Shown: one piece after another, positions 9,376 through 21,100 of the stretch
How positions within the stretch are numbered: position 1 is the stretch's first letter
Layout: every line of letters starts with the position of its first letter
Assembly: GCA_947652115.1 (NCBI GenBank)
Contig: OX393569.1
Span: forward strand, 10,401,144-10,465,143
Source: Blastomussa wellsi
Lineage: Eukaryota; Cnidaria; Anthozoa; Scleractinia; Plerogyridae
Direction of reading: 5' to 3'
Length of the DNA stretch: 64,000 bases
Translations under genes and position numbers: made by a program
The notes under the pieces: generated by a model
Told to the model about the DNA's origin: nothing
Seen by the model: only the letters and a program-made list of their open reading frames with translations
Database searches by the model: none

Positions 9376-9543
9376 AGTAGTAGAGCCGGCATGAAACAAA
9401 TACTACCAAGGAGTGCACCATTGTCACAACTTCGCCATAGTGGAACCATGTGAGCATTTGGCGAGCCTTGGTTCCACTTCGGCGAAGTTGTGACAATCGG
9501 TGCACGACGCAGGTGGTATTTGTTTCATGCCGGCTCTACTACT
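9376..9543. repeat. E1 right terminal hairpin
   Basis: This 168-bp imperfect palindrome is the inverted copy of 860-1026, with the same outer stem, asymmetric loop, inner stem and loop. The CCACCTGCGTC side of the asymmetric bubble is outermost at both ends, so the two telomeres are in the same flip/flop state. Confidence 0.8.
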
Positions 9544-9548
9544 AAACG
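9544..9548. repeat. Target-site duplication, right side of E1 (AAACG)
   Basis: It directly follows the terminal CTCTACTACT of E1 and is identical to 855-859. Confidence 0.7.
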
Positions 9549-9826
9549 GGAATTTAAATGGTTTCACATTTAGCACAATTTTCACATCTTTCCTTTGAAG
9601 AGTGTAATTCCGAACTTTGTGGCGTGTTTGGTATTCCTCAGAATGGCATTTTCTTTCATTAAATTAATTTCCTCTTCAGACACATTGACAAAACGCAAGG
9701 CGGCCATTTTGAAAATTCGTCCTCCCGCTATAATCACCTCACCGGAGGTGATTATAACAGAATATGTTGCCATTCTCAGCCAATGAAAGCGCGAGAATTT
9801 CTATAATCACCTGAGTAATTATACTA

Positions 9827-10240
9827 ATGTCTGATATTATGATAATTTGGTACATGAAATGAAAATTCAGTAAATTAAATGAAATTTAATTCCAACAAGG
9901 TCTATTTCAACATTCTTTCACATTACAGTCAACAGTTCAGAATTTTACGCTTCTGAAGCAAACATATTTCTATCAAAAACTGGCACGCTGTTATCGGGCA
10001 TACACCTTGCTGAGACCTTTCTTTGTGCTTGGTTTTTGTACATTAATGACTACACAATGTAAAATGCTTCAAAAATACGAAGGGGGATTTTTTTCAAAAC
10101 AAAGCAAAGAGAGAATTGCTAGTGTTCATTTAGGGCAAGAAATTTTTCCGTTTTGTGAAGGGTATCAGGCTGTACTATGCTGTAGTTTTGATTGAACATC
10201 CTTACTGTGCATAATCTTATGTGTGATTAGCGTGCGCATA
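9827..10240 (+). repeat. Right part of the old repeat interrupted at 498-9826
   Basis: Homology with the 51460-51800 part of the piggyBac-like element resumes here. Shared landmarks are TTGCTAGTGTTCATTTAG and CGTTTTGTGAA with small changes. Together with 180-497 it brackets the nested insertions. No gene is seen. Confidence 0.5.
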
Positions 10241-10333
10241 GGCGAGATAAATCGTTGTTATTCTCATAAACAAGCACAGCGACCTATAATTTTTATCGTA
10301 GAATTTTGGTGTACAAATCATCATCTTTAAGTT

Positions 10334-10345
<12 letters not shown>

Positions 10346-10372
<27 letters not shown>

Positions 10373-10417
10373 ATTTACAATTGCGAGCCGATAGGCGAGC
10401 AATTGTAAAGCCCATAC

Positions 10418-10440
<23 letters not shown>
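10346..10440. mobile_element. Foldback element
   Basis: GATCTGTATGGGC...TTTACAATTGC at the left pairs with GCAATTGTAAA...GCCCATACAGATC at the right around a short GAGCCGATAGGCGA loop. The next 320 bp to 10760 shows nothing I recognise. Confidence 0.6.
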
Positions 10441-10457
<17 letters not shown>

Positions 10458-10761
10458 ACAATAAATTGAATGCAAAGTATTGTTATTCGATTCCATTGTG
10501 CTTTGCATTTTAATCAGTAAAGATCTGTATCAAAAGTTAATTCTACTCTTGATTTGTATTGGGGTTTACAGAGCATTCATGTGACCTAAATAGTACCTTT
10601 GCATTGGATCTACTCCTTATGAATTATTAATGAATTTTACAACTAAAATTAAAAAGAGGAACTTATGGGAAGTGTCCCAAGTAAACCACACCAACTAACT
10701 GTCTTCATTTACCATATGTTTTGTTTTTAAGTCATGTTTTGCAGTCGAATGCAGTCAGTTA

Positions 10762-11146
10762 GGCCCGGGTCAAATGCCGTACTTCACATGAGCCCAACCC
10801 AATTCAACCAATTAGGCTCACGGGAAGTTCGACGTTTGACCCAATTAAATTTCATTTGGAGCGGCTGAGGCGTTATTCACGCCTGGCCAGCCGTGAACAA
10901 CGCCTGAAGATCGACTTTGGGTCAAACGCCGATCTTCACATGACCCGAACCATACGCATAATCCAAGTCAAAGGCGCCATTTTGACTTAACCTTGAAAAA
11001 CCACTGACCAACAAGACTGCTTTTGTTATTTGTTTGGTGTAGCAGTTCGGTACGACTGAATAAGTTCAACGTTCTTTTAATTATTTGAGTCGAGCCAAAC
11101 TTTCATTAGGTTTGGCACATGTGACGTACAGCGTTTGACCCGGGCC
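10762..11146. mobile_element. Harbinger-like MITE with TTA duplications
   Basis: Its ends are GGCCCGGGTCAAA and the matching reverse complement, flanked on both sides by TTA (10759-10761 and 11147-11149). A 3-bp TTA/TWA duplication is typical of PIF/Harbinger elements. Internally it carries further copies of the GGGTCAAACG motif and an imperfect palindrome around the GGCGTTATTCACGCC region. It has no coding capacity. Confidence 0.65.
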
Positions 11147-11264
11147 TTATACTTCAGCATATTTATATATGGGCAGCACTGTGCACATGCATTTATTTAG
11201 ACTTGCCCCAAGTCGCTCGATATTTCTTTGTATTGATGGACACGGTAGAGTTAGTTGAAAAAGG

Positions 11265-11420
11265 ATAGAGGTTTCTAAAGATGCGTCGGTGGGAAGTATA
11301 ACAATATAATTTGGTTTCATCACCTGGGTTGATAATGTGAATTGGCCACCGTAAAGAGATTCAAGAGCTGACGTTTCGAGCGTTAGCCCTTCGTTGGAGC
11401 GAATCTGAAAAAGATCGTTC
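11265..11420 (-). mobile_element. Penelope-like retroelement fragment
   Basis: It shares GCGTCGGTGGGAAGTATAAC and the following AATATAATTTGGTTT with the insertion at 54470-54616, so this is a dispersed family. It ends with a hammerhead-like motif on the minus strand. Hammerhead ribozymes in dispersed animal repeats are known from Penelope-like elements, which is why I favour that family. No reverse transcriptase is present. Confidence 0.45.
11370..11397 (-). ncRNA. Hammerhead-ribozyme-like motif (degenerate core)
   Basis: On the minus strand CCAACGA (for the CUGANGA box) is followed by A, a GGGC-UAAC-GCUC stem-loop, GAAAC and GUC. Flanking GATTC (upstream) and GAATC (downstream) can form the far part of stem I, and GCU/AGC its near part. 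Two changes in the CUGA box should abolish cleavage. The short ACGU stem III resembles minimal hammerheads thought to act as dimers. Confidence 0.5.
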
Positions 11421-12114
11421 TGAAATCGTGCGCGAGAACATCGCAGAACGTACGAATGGCTCAGAACGAGCGACTTGTGTGACTTGCAAGAAATCGCTTC
11501 TGGCATCATTTCATTGGGACTGGTTTCTTTTTTCTTACTGGCGTCATTGTCATATGCCGTGTACAGTTTGGCGCGCACCATGGCGTGTGTTGAGATTGCG
11601 ATTATCGATTGTTTAGATTTTCTTCAAAGCTTTGATGAAACCAATTCTTCCGACCCCATAACTAACTAGCTTATCTAATAAGACTAATAATTTATTGTGG
11701 ACAATCTTGTTTGCTTTTTATCTGGACAAATCTGCTGAAAAGACTAGCAAACAAACAGAAAAGTACCAGCGTCACGTGAGCAGAGCGCGCTAACCTCGCA
11801 AGTTTTGCCAACAGAGCGCGCGCTTACGTTCGCGCGCGCACTATTTTGATTGACAGCCAAATGTGGCGTCACCGGTGGAAAAATCCACCGGTGGCGTCAC
11901 ATTTTCAGTAGTGGCGTGCTGTTCGGCGCGCTGCAAGTCGCTTGTTCCGCGCCGCCATTTTGATTGTCAAGCCAGCGCGACCTCCATATCCAGCGGTTTC
12001 CCTCGCCATTTTAATTCAGGCCCCTCCGCGAAGCGAATCAAACGAGCGACTTGGAGCAAGTCTAGCATTTATTATAATATGCTTCAAGGACACTGGCCTG
12101 CAGTGTACACCTAC

Positions 12115-12191
12115 CAATACGCATGGCTACACTGTCTGGCAGCTGATTCATACTGATCCACCCAGCTGCTTTGTGCATCAGAGTCTGTCAC
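12115..12191 (-). CDS. SBNO: SBNO exon 18 of those found ([14 protein letters not shown]...CSHAYW)
   Basis: It encodes [17 protein letters not shown] followed by RQCSHAYW, matching the SBNO stretch that precedes the HAYWRG motif. The acceptor is TGGTAAAG and the donor is G|GTAGGT. The following exon (the RGNC part and beyond) was not located between 9.8 and 12.1 kb. Confidence 0.75.
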
Positions 12192-15100
12192 CTTTACCAA
12201 ACAGAAAAAAACTTTTATCACTTACACATCTCAATAGCTAAACTACAAACTTGAAATAACTTATTCGACTTCCTTGACATTTTACTTGGCCTATCTGGGT
12301 TGAATACCACTAACAAACAATGGGCCAGTTAGTGAGGGCGAGGGACACTCGAAACAACAACATCAATGAAAGTTCGAGGTAAAGCAAGGAGCCCCTGGGA
12401 AACGAGTCTTGCCACAGGGTCCCAGACTCACAATACAACCACTCTATCAAACTGGTGGAGGCAAAATTGTAAGGATTTCTATGGAAATTTGTTGGTAAAA
12501 TTGATATTGAAACAAAATACAATAAATGGCTATTTAAAGTTTGCATTTCACATGACAGTTGTAAATTTTATTTTCACTCTGAACACAATGCTTTACACAC
12601 TCAACCTTCCAACAAGTTCGAACTTGGTAATCCACTTGCTCCAAAACTTTGCATGGGAGTGTAATTCAAAGAACAAACTTTGAATGTCCACTTTCGCCTA
12701 AGATGCTTTGCGGACCACAGTCACTGATAATGAATTGTGTGTAACACGGAATAGCTCAAGACTTTAATCGCCTTTTAATTTCATTTTGTAATACATTCTT
12801 CGCTTTCCTTTGAATGGTTTTCCTCAAGTATTTAGCATTTATTTGGTAAAAATTTGAAAATGTAGTCATTTGAATTGAACGAGTTTTCAGGAACAAGGCA
12901 GCGACTTCGCACCATCGTGTTAAAATGACCAAAGCTATTGGGTTGTTTGAAGAAGATTATATTCGTCTCAGAAAATCGACTTTATAAACCTCTGAAGAGG
13001 TCAAAAACATGGTACATGGCTTCGAAAAAAGCACAGACAAAACAATAGCAGACTTCGCCCAGTACAAATACTTCGGAAACATCACCTACTGACTCGTCCT
13101 CCATAAGGGACCGTTAATTCTTTATGACAGGAGGGATGGGTGAAAAAATGGGAAGACACGAAATTTTAGTCACTGCAAAAAGGGGGATCCTGGGATAATT
13201 TATTTCTTATGGAGGGGGCCTGAAAAGTTTAAAGAAATCATGGCTTAAATTAAACAAAAACATAACTATAATGTTCCAATAAGAGCTGGATACCCCAGAT
13301 TTCATGGAGGGCTCCCATGATTCTTCTAAGAGCACAGCCTTGCACAGTATTTCGTTGTAATCTTGGAATGTGATTTATTCACTGAGCTGAAAATTTACTA
13401 TCTATCATAGCTGTTGCTTCGACATTGCTGATCCTAGCAGTATGCAGGACGCGTGTCATATATGAACCTAGTAAATGGCCTTAGCTCACCAGGAGTTCTC
13501 CTAGCTCAGCTGGTTAGAGCACCCAACCGGTAATCTGGGAGGTGATGGGTTCCATTGCAGAGCAAGCTGCAGTAAAACGTTTCCACCAGTAAACTTCGAA
13601 TTCTCGCCCCTTCTCAAAAAGTAATAAACAAATCAAATAAAAAACCCACCTATATCAAAAGGCTTTTAGAGTAGAGAACTGTTGAAATATTCGTTTCCTT
13701 GTTGTTAGGAATTTTGGGCTGAAAATCCAGGAGCACGTTGATGCATATTTACTTAGGAAATGGTTGTGAAATATTTAAAACATACATGTACCAGAGCTGG
13801 CATGTCGGTGATAAAAAGCTGGTTCTTCGAAACTACCGTACCATTTTGATCAAGCGAGTTTTCACTGGAAAAATCATTTTTGAGGAAGTGACCAATTTAA
13901 TATTCAGTACACAAGTCTTTGAAGTTTCAACTTCAACTTCATTCCCAGAGCCTGCATTCCTGTAGACCAGCGGTTGATTAACGTGGAGCTCTTTGAAATA
14001 ACCAAATTCTGCCCTTCCATTCCCACTGTGCACTCGTAGTATTGGAAAAGGGATTTTGAACCTTATCGACCGTGAAGTTATTTGAAACTAAATTTCTTGG
14101 TTCAAAATACGAACCACTTTGACCTCGGAATTGTCCCAGAGATCGGGCGGTAAAACTATCCAGTGACGTCACTGTGTTTGACAAGTTTCTTAGGAACTAA
14201 CTGCTAAATCACTCTCACAACTGAAGCTGTGTGAAGAAAAAATAAACAGAAGGCATCAGCAAAGGCCGCAAAAAGCATCCATTGTTTTTGTAAATTCAAA
14301 ATCATTTTTCGTTTATGACATATACCAAGGAAGGAAAATGCACCAAAATAAATTTTAGTGTCATATACACTTTAAAAGTAATCACGTTTTAGAGAGAAAA
14401 ACTCGGTTACCTGAATCAGAAATTAAGAAAAGAACAATGTGATGCTTGTTGGAGATATTATTATTGACAAGTAAGATGTGCTAAACTGGGTAAGAGTTAA
14501 GTAAGTACCTTTTTATACTTCTTCTTGATGTCTTCCAGCGTGTCATTTTTTGTTTGAAGGCCAGTGTTTGGTCTGTACACACTAAAAACATTCTTCTTCT
14601 TGTTCCTCGATTGCCAAATAACCAAGACAGCAGTTTTCTTGTCATTTCGTGTCTGGTAAAAAAACAAAAGAAGCTAGCATAAAAAAACAGCTCAAAATAC
14701 GAATACACAATATATCTTTATTTATTGCTCATTTATTTACCCCATTAACAGCATAAGGCAAATAATGTCCAGTTGCTCACGGCCAAAAAATTGTGGAATT
14801 GTTCACTTTTTAATAAAAAAACATGAAACTGCCAGATTACTAACATCCCTGTGAGGAACATCTTTACGACCAAATTATTGTAGCCAGTGCCAGATCACTC
14901 GGTTGGGTTGAATCCCACTGGGCATCTGTATACAGCTGACAAGTTGGGCTGACAATACTGTACTCGAGGTGGTACTTGAGAAGGGTGTCGAGAATCTCAA
15001 AAGGGACGAAGCTATGTTTCTCTTCTGAGTTTAGCGTAAGTGTCTTACAACCTATTGACAATTAAATCCGTTTTGACATATAAAGCTGTAGGTGCGTGGA

Positions 15101-18100
15101 CAATCGATCAATCTTATTATAGTAACCAGGAGTGAAGAAACCAAAGTACTGCTAGTGTTAATGTTGCCGTGGTTCCATGATTACAAGAAAATTAAAAGAT
15201 TTTTGATTTATACTATTAGCCTACATTTCAGCTGAATCCATCTGTTTCGTATTATATCACTTTACAATTATTTAAAAAATCCATTACTTTCACTCTTCAA
15301 TTCTTCTACTTTCCAATGCATATACGACAGATGCATTTAGCATTTTATTAGCACCCCAGAAAGAAAAAGGAAACAAAAAGAGAAAAGACAAGAAAAGAAC
15401 AAAGGAGGAAATATCATATTAGCATTCCACAAGCATCGAACCTTCGTTTTCCGATCTCAAGTTCAGAAATGTTCCAAAGCACAAACCTGGCATTCACATT
15501 CACAAATGTAAGACAGACTAAACAATAAACAAAAGTTACATTTGAAGTATACCGGTAAGTCACAAGACAAGTTTAAAACACAAAATTCCCACGCGTCAAA
15601 TGTTTAGTCTCAAATAATCAGGTGTTATTACGCAGAAAAATCAATCACTCAATCAATCAAGCAAGCAAGCAAGTTATCCACGGGATCCTTATCACTAAAA
15701 AAGTGGTCTTCTTAAGAGCCGTGCGCATTAACCTTGAATATATTACCTAGTACTTAACTAGTGAGACAATCTCAGATAGTGCAGAGTGTTATCTACAACT
15801 GAACATGGTGGCAAGAAATATTTTTTGTGTTCTCGGGAAAACAGGTAAACAATTTTGCACGGGAAACGTTTCTTCATTTGCCACGGCCTTTAGGAGGGTC
15901 ATCTACATAGGTGTCAGTACTCATGCAGGTCTGACTTCCCCCCGCCCACTCCGAGAGTTTACCACACTAGTGAAAACAAATGCCTCAGACACTAATTAAA
16001 TTTATTTGCGGTTTCGGAAGGCGCCACGGAGTCTGCAGCAATATTTGGGAAGCTTTCTTGCTTCAAACTCGAAAAAATATTGTCCAAACATCAATGTTTT
16101 CACACTCCTTTTTCAGTGGACTACCCATTATTGCCAAAGATTAAACCCTGGCAGAGGCTTAAGTTCTGGAGGCACCAGGCAGTGTGCAAAAATAACTTCA
16201 AATTTAAAAAAGTTTACCGTAAAGCCCCAAAGTCGGCGGAAAGCTTGAAGTTTAAACTCTGAACGTTTTGGCTCTTCTTCGTGTCCATTAAAGGGAGAAA
16301 TAGACAAGCCGCTGGAGATTAGTAATACGTTTCTTCTCTTTATTTGAACCATGACAAGTACATTACAACTGCACTTTCAAAACTGTAGAAAAACTCTCTG
16401 AAACATATATATACCTTGTGATATTCAAGAAGCAGTAGCGCAGATGTGCACGTTTTACATGGTGCAGTGCACACAGGTTCCTACCAACCCTCCATCCCCT
16501 CTGCAAGACTAATTAATTAATTGATATTAATTAACTAAACTAGTATACTTAAAAGGTAAAAATGCTGCCAAAGGGGAGGACGAAATAACTGTGCTCGCAG
16601 TAACTTTATGAACTGTACTATCTTGTCTGCTTGGAACAATGAAGAGATGTGAGATTCCATTCTTACAACTATGCTAATTCGAAGTCACATTTGAAGCGTA
16701 AGGCACAATTACTGTCAAGCTCCCCATCTTATACCACCCGTCTTCCACAAAAATTTGAACGGCCCCCCAAGTATCAACATTCTGCAAAGGACAGTACAGA
16801 AAAAGCTCTTTAATAAAACTATAAAACAAGCATTTGTTGTCAGCTATTAACATTGTAAGATCAACTGATGCCTCTTAACAGTAACTATCAATGTTGTAAA
16901 ACTACAAACTGTGATCATGAGAGACTCAATGAAACGGAAATTTTGGCATATATTACGGGAAAAATTATCTTGTGAAAAAGATAAAATTTCTCGAGAGTGT
17001 TTTCACTGGTTATTCAACAAAAGTTCAAAGATTTAGTCGAGTAATTTAGTATAGTAACTTGTGATAAAATTTTCGTTTTGCATTTGAGCTGACAGAGAGC
17101 GCATTGAATTTGCTGGCTTTGCGTGCGAGCAAACATGAATCGAAACTTATTAGACTTTATTGCGTTCGTCACAAATACGAAACGTGAATGAATTGAAAAT
17201 AAAGACACCAGGAAAAAGCGCTTGTGTAAAGCGCTGCACGGGATATTTTGACTTCACAACAGACAGTGCGTTGAATTTGCACGTTGTTATGTTTTTCAGG
17301 CTTGTGTGCGAGCGGCCGAACGAACTCAAAATTGCTTTTAACCGCTAAAATTTATTACTTCCATTACAAATACAAAACTTGAGTTAAAGCATTATCAAAA
17401 ATCTAAAATAAAGACACCAGCAAAGGTGAACACTTTCTTCCTTTCGTTAATAACAGCGCAATGATCACGTAAATTTGCATGTTGTGTGCGTGAAAGAAAT
17501 TATCACAAGACAGCTTCTACAGTAAATCGAAACTCGCATCGCCAGAAGCGATTAAACAAGGTTGTAAAAACCCAAGGTTTTACGGACAACTTTCGACAGC
17601 AGCGTTTTTGTCGTGCTTTTGTGACCTTTGCTCATGCTCTCCTCTGAACCCAAGAATCTCGTCTACATTTATATTTAAAAGGCACTTTTACCCAGCAAAT
17701 ATCTGGATAGTTTTTGTTTCTTTCAGTTTTCAAAAATCCAAAACAAAATAAGTTCATATCACCAAGTTGTTTTCAAGCATAACACATGTCTGGGATGCCA
17801 AGCCCGGAATGCATGTGTTATGTTCTTTCCCTCCGGCAATCAGCCAATCGATCAAGAACGAAACGTAAAATTTGGACTTGACAAAAGAAAGGTACATTTC
17901 ATCTGATAAACTTATTTCTTAACTGCAAAAGAAACCAAAATTCAAGCTGAACGACAAATAACCATTGGTTAGAAAGAGCCGACAAAAATAGTCCGATAAC
18001 GAAGCCGATATTTGCATAACCTACTTTGGTGTAATCGACTGCACACGCTAAGTCATTGTCTCACACAAAAACCACTGCGCATCCTAAATCTTCCATTTGT

Positions 18101-21100
18101 GCATAACCACAATTCCTTGCGCCTTTGATCTTACTGCCGACCAGAATTCCTTGCATTTCGTAAAAAAAGTGATTGCAAGCCCCAAGAATGTAATCTTTTG
18201 CCGATTAGAGAGCTGCCTCGCTCGTTCGCTTCATGCTCACTCGCTGCGGCAGCAACAAACATTAAAGTTTACACATTAGTGCCTTAGTGGCTTAGAAGAA
18301 GACAGCCCACCACACATCGTCCCAATAGTGCACTCTGCACTAAAAATAGGTCCGCAATGCGTACTTGTGTGGGATTTCGTTGATGATTAGATGAGACGAA
18401 TTGTTTTGTTTTGTTGTCATTCAGTTCCTTTTGCCGAGTAAGGTATTACAGTTATATGATTCGCCTTGTAAACTTCCAGAAATTTAAGTTGTCAAAGAAG
18501 TCAGGAAATACTAATTTGAAGGGTTGTTAATAGTAATGATTGACATTACAAGCACAAATCATTTTGTAAGAACTAAAACTCACATTTATTTCAAATTTTC
18601 ACATGTACTTCACATCTGGTTAACAATAGTCTAGATATCTGGGCTGTTAAAACAGCTAGTGTACATTTTAAACTAAAAAGAAACATGGTATTTATAAATC
18701 TTTTAACACAAAAAAATTGCCACAAGGAAAGTAACCTGCACACTCAAGCCGACAAATATTGGCTTGCGAAAGTACAATGACTCCTTGATTATATAAAGCT
18801 GGGACAACTTGCACCAAAACGAAAGGTCCAAGGCGATAACTGTTGGCTTGTGAATAACGCCAAACAGCTCCTTTGACAAAAGAATCCTCTGTTATAAACA
18901 CCTGAAGAAATAACGGAAGAAAAGTCTCAGATTAGGAAAAACGCAGGTCAAAAAACGAACGCGAACGTAATCTGCTTTCAATTAGGATATTTTGAAGCCA
19001 AAATATCACCTTACATAGGAAATTAAGACCTAGAGATACTCAAAGAAAATGTTAAAAAGGAAAGCGACTTCTACTTACCTTCTGTACTAAAAGTAAAACG
19101 CGAAAATATTCGAAATCGGTGAAAAAACCAACAGCTGAAAGAAGAAATGGCCGCCCAGGACTCATAAACACAATAAACTGGAACCCAGTCTTCTCACTTC
19201 GACACATCCAAACTAGAAAACACGTGACTAGCACTTCACTCTCGTATACAGATAAATAAATAAATAAATAAATAAATATCGCTGGCGCTGACTTTGTGTG
19301 GGAGAAATCCCACACAAAAACTAAGACTTGAAAATTACTAACCAATTAGAAGAAAAAATATTAAGTGAAGTTATTACTAACATACAATAGCGGAATAAAA
19401 ACTATTCACAGTAGTGGCCTGCTTAGCCTCCACTGACAGACTGTTCCACGTTAATGCGCCCCAAATTGAAAACTCTTCTTGAGGGCCTCAGTTTTCGGCC
19501 GCTGAATAAACAGGTTATGTTGGGCGCCCCGAAGATTATGTCTGTGGATGGTATTTATGCTGGTGAATTTATCAGACAGATATTCGGGTACAAGGTTATT
19601 AGCGTCTATCAGCGAGGCTTTCCAATTTGAGGGCACGAAGAATCTGGGCAGATCTGACATCCCAACCAGACCCTGTTTTGTAGTTTCTCTAGTTTTTGGT
19701 GGAGGCCATTACCGATACATCCCCACACAGCGCTGCAATAATCGAGATGTGGGAGAATCAGTGTCTTATAAATTGTAACTAGGGTACTCTGGGGACATAT
19801 CGGTCTTAGCCTCTTCAGGGTCGTTGAAGGCAAACGTGAGATTAGTGTCATCGGTGTCCATCCTCACATCTGATAAGAGGTTACAGTTTGGAAGATCATT
19901 AATGTACAATAGGAATAGCAGGGTGCCGAGGATTGAGCCATGGGGCACCCCGCAACGTATGCGACTAGTTTCAGAATTTACATTATTAATAACTGTAACC
20001 TGAGTTCTGTTAGAGAGGTAGTCTCGAAAAGACTTATACTTGCACCTTTAAACCCATACAGCTCCAACTTTGACAGAAGGATCTCATGGACAATAGTGTC
20101 AAATGCCTTTTTTAGATCTATAAACAGAATGGCATTCGTCAAACCATCGCCGATGTTAGGATACCAATTGTCTGTGACATCAATGAGAGCATGGGTCTAA
20201 AGCCAGACTGATATTTAGAAAGTACGTTATTCTTATTTAAATATGTATGTACCTGATTAAAAATGGCTTTTTCAAAGAGTTTGACAACAGTTAACATACT
20301 GTAGTAATTTCCAAAGTCAGTTGACATAATCCATTTTTGATCCATTTGAAGCTTTCTGTGTTCGCAAGTGCTGTTTGTCGCTTTATAACATCGATTTCCT
20401 CTTTTTCTGTGGTCGAGTGTCCTTTGGGGTTGCCTCCTCTATTTTGAACCCCCAAATGGTGTTTCGTATTTGCAAGAGAAGAGAAATATCGTCTTGAAAA
20501 TTCAGGAGGATAGCCGCGTCAGACGCCATTACACTTTTTAAATTCTTCATAAAAGCAAGCCTATGATTGTACAACATTGAGTTCCTCAAAGAAAACGGTC
20601 GCTGATTGGCTACCACTAGAATATCCCGAATATCTGAACCATGGAACCAAATGGAACCAAAATTCTCAAATGCTTCCAGAATATGTCTGCTGCCTAATGG
20701 CAGCAATAGACTGCAGGCTCAAACAGGTTCCCAGTGAGGTTCGATGGGAAGGAATCAGAAGTTTGTTGATCTGGAAGTGGCTTGATTTTTGGTTGATGGT
20801 TTTTTAATGGTTATACGTCTGTATGCCGAGAAATCAAAAGAAAAATTTTTTGTTCTTCTGATGCGTGAGAAGTTTCCTGAATGGAAGGCAGAAATCGACT
20901 TCTGCAGTGACCCAAGAATAGTGTGGGACTGGATTAAGCACAAAACTCGCCAAGAAACTATTTCATATAGTAAACAAAAAGCGCGCCTGAGAAAAGACAA
21001 CATGAAATTAACTGAGACCAAATTAAAGACATGCGAAGAAGCGGTAGCTGTGTCCCCAACAAGAGAGAATTTAGATAATTACATTAAAGTTTACACATTA

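Larger units (their letters stand above)
860..9543. mobile_element. E1: hairpin-ended inverted-dimer element (virus-like or transposon-like)
   Basis: E1 starts with AGTAGTAGAGCCGGC and ends with its reverse complement, is flanked by 5-bp AAACG duplications, and is clearly GC-richer than its surroundings. The left arm (860-5727) and right arm (5928-9543) are inverted copies with a few percent divergence. Each runs from an outer hairpin through a Cys-rich ORF, a large putative replication gene, a small convergent ORF and a coiled-coil/TM gene whose 5' end points to the centre. The right arm lacks about 1.45 kb of the left arm (roughly 1171-2621). Both arms carry different disabling mutations: a 2-bp deletion and a nonsense change on the left, a nonsense change and the large deletion on the right. 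I saw no DDE transposase, integrase, Walker A motif, polymerase or recognisable capsid. A central 200-N gap hides the junction. The class is inferred. Confidence 0.7.
606..9824. mobile_element. TA-flanked MITE, interrupted by E1
   Basis: The terminal inverted repeats begin GTATAATTACTCAGGTGATT at 606 and end with the reverse complement at 9824, matching for about 26 bp. TA dinucleotides flank both ends (604-605 and 9825-9826), as expected for Tc1/mariner-type elements. Only about 530 bp belongs to the MITE (606-859 and 9549-9824); the rest is the later E1 insertion. A second internal palindrome lies at about 9729-9757 (ATAATCACCTC / GAGGTGATTAT). No transposase is present. Confidence 0.65.
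18259..21080. repeat. Tandem duplication, copy 1 (2822 bp)
   Basis: The block begins ACATTAAAGTTTACACATTA and ends GAATTTAGATAATT, and it recurs immediately at 21081-23902. Every translated stretch I compared is identical between copies. It includes a two-exon candidate on the minus strand, a CR1/jockey-like fragment and the 5' end of a truncated L1-like LINE. Confidence 0.95.

Noticed and set aside
11861..11902. GC-rich palindrome around CACCGGTGG
   Set aside because: It is short and imperfect (the outer arms repeat directly rather than inverting). No element boundary or duplication could be assigned.
20383..20706. A 107-codon minus-strand ORF in the duplicated block
   Set aside because: It has no recognisable domain and no splice context. 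It may be part of the neighbouring LINE remnants but this cannot be shown.
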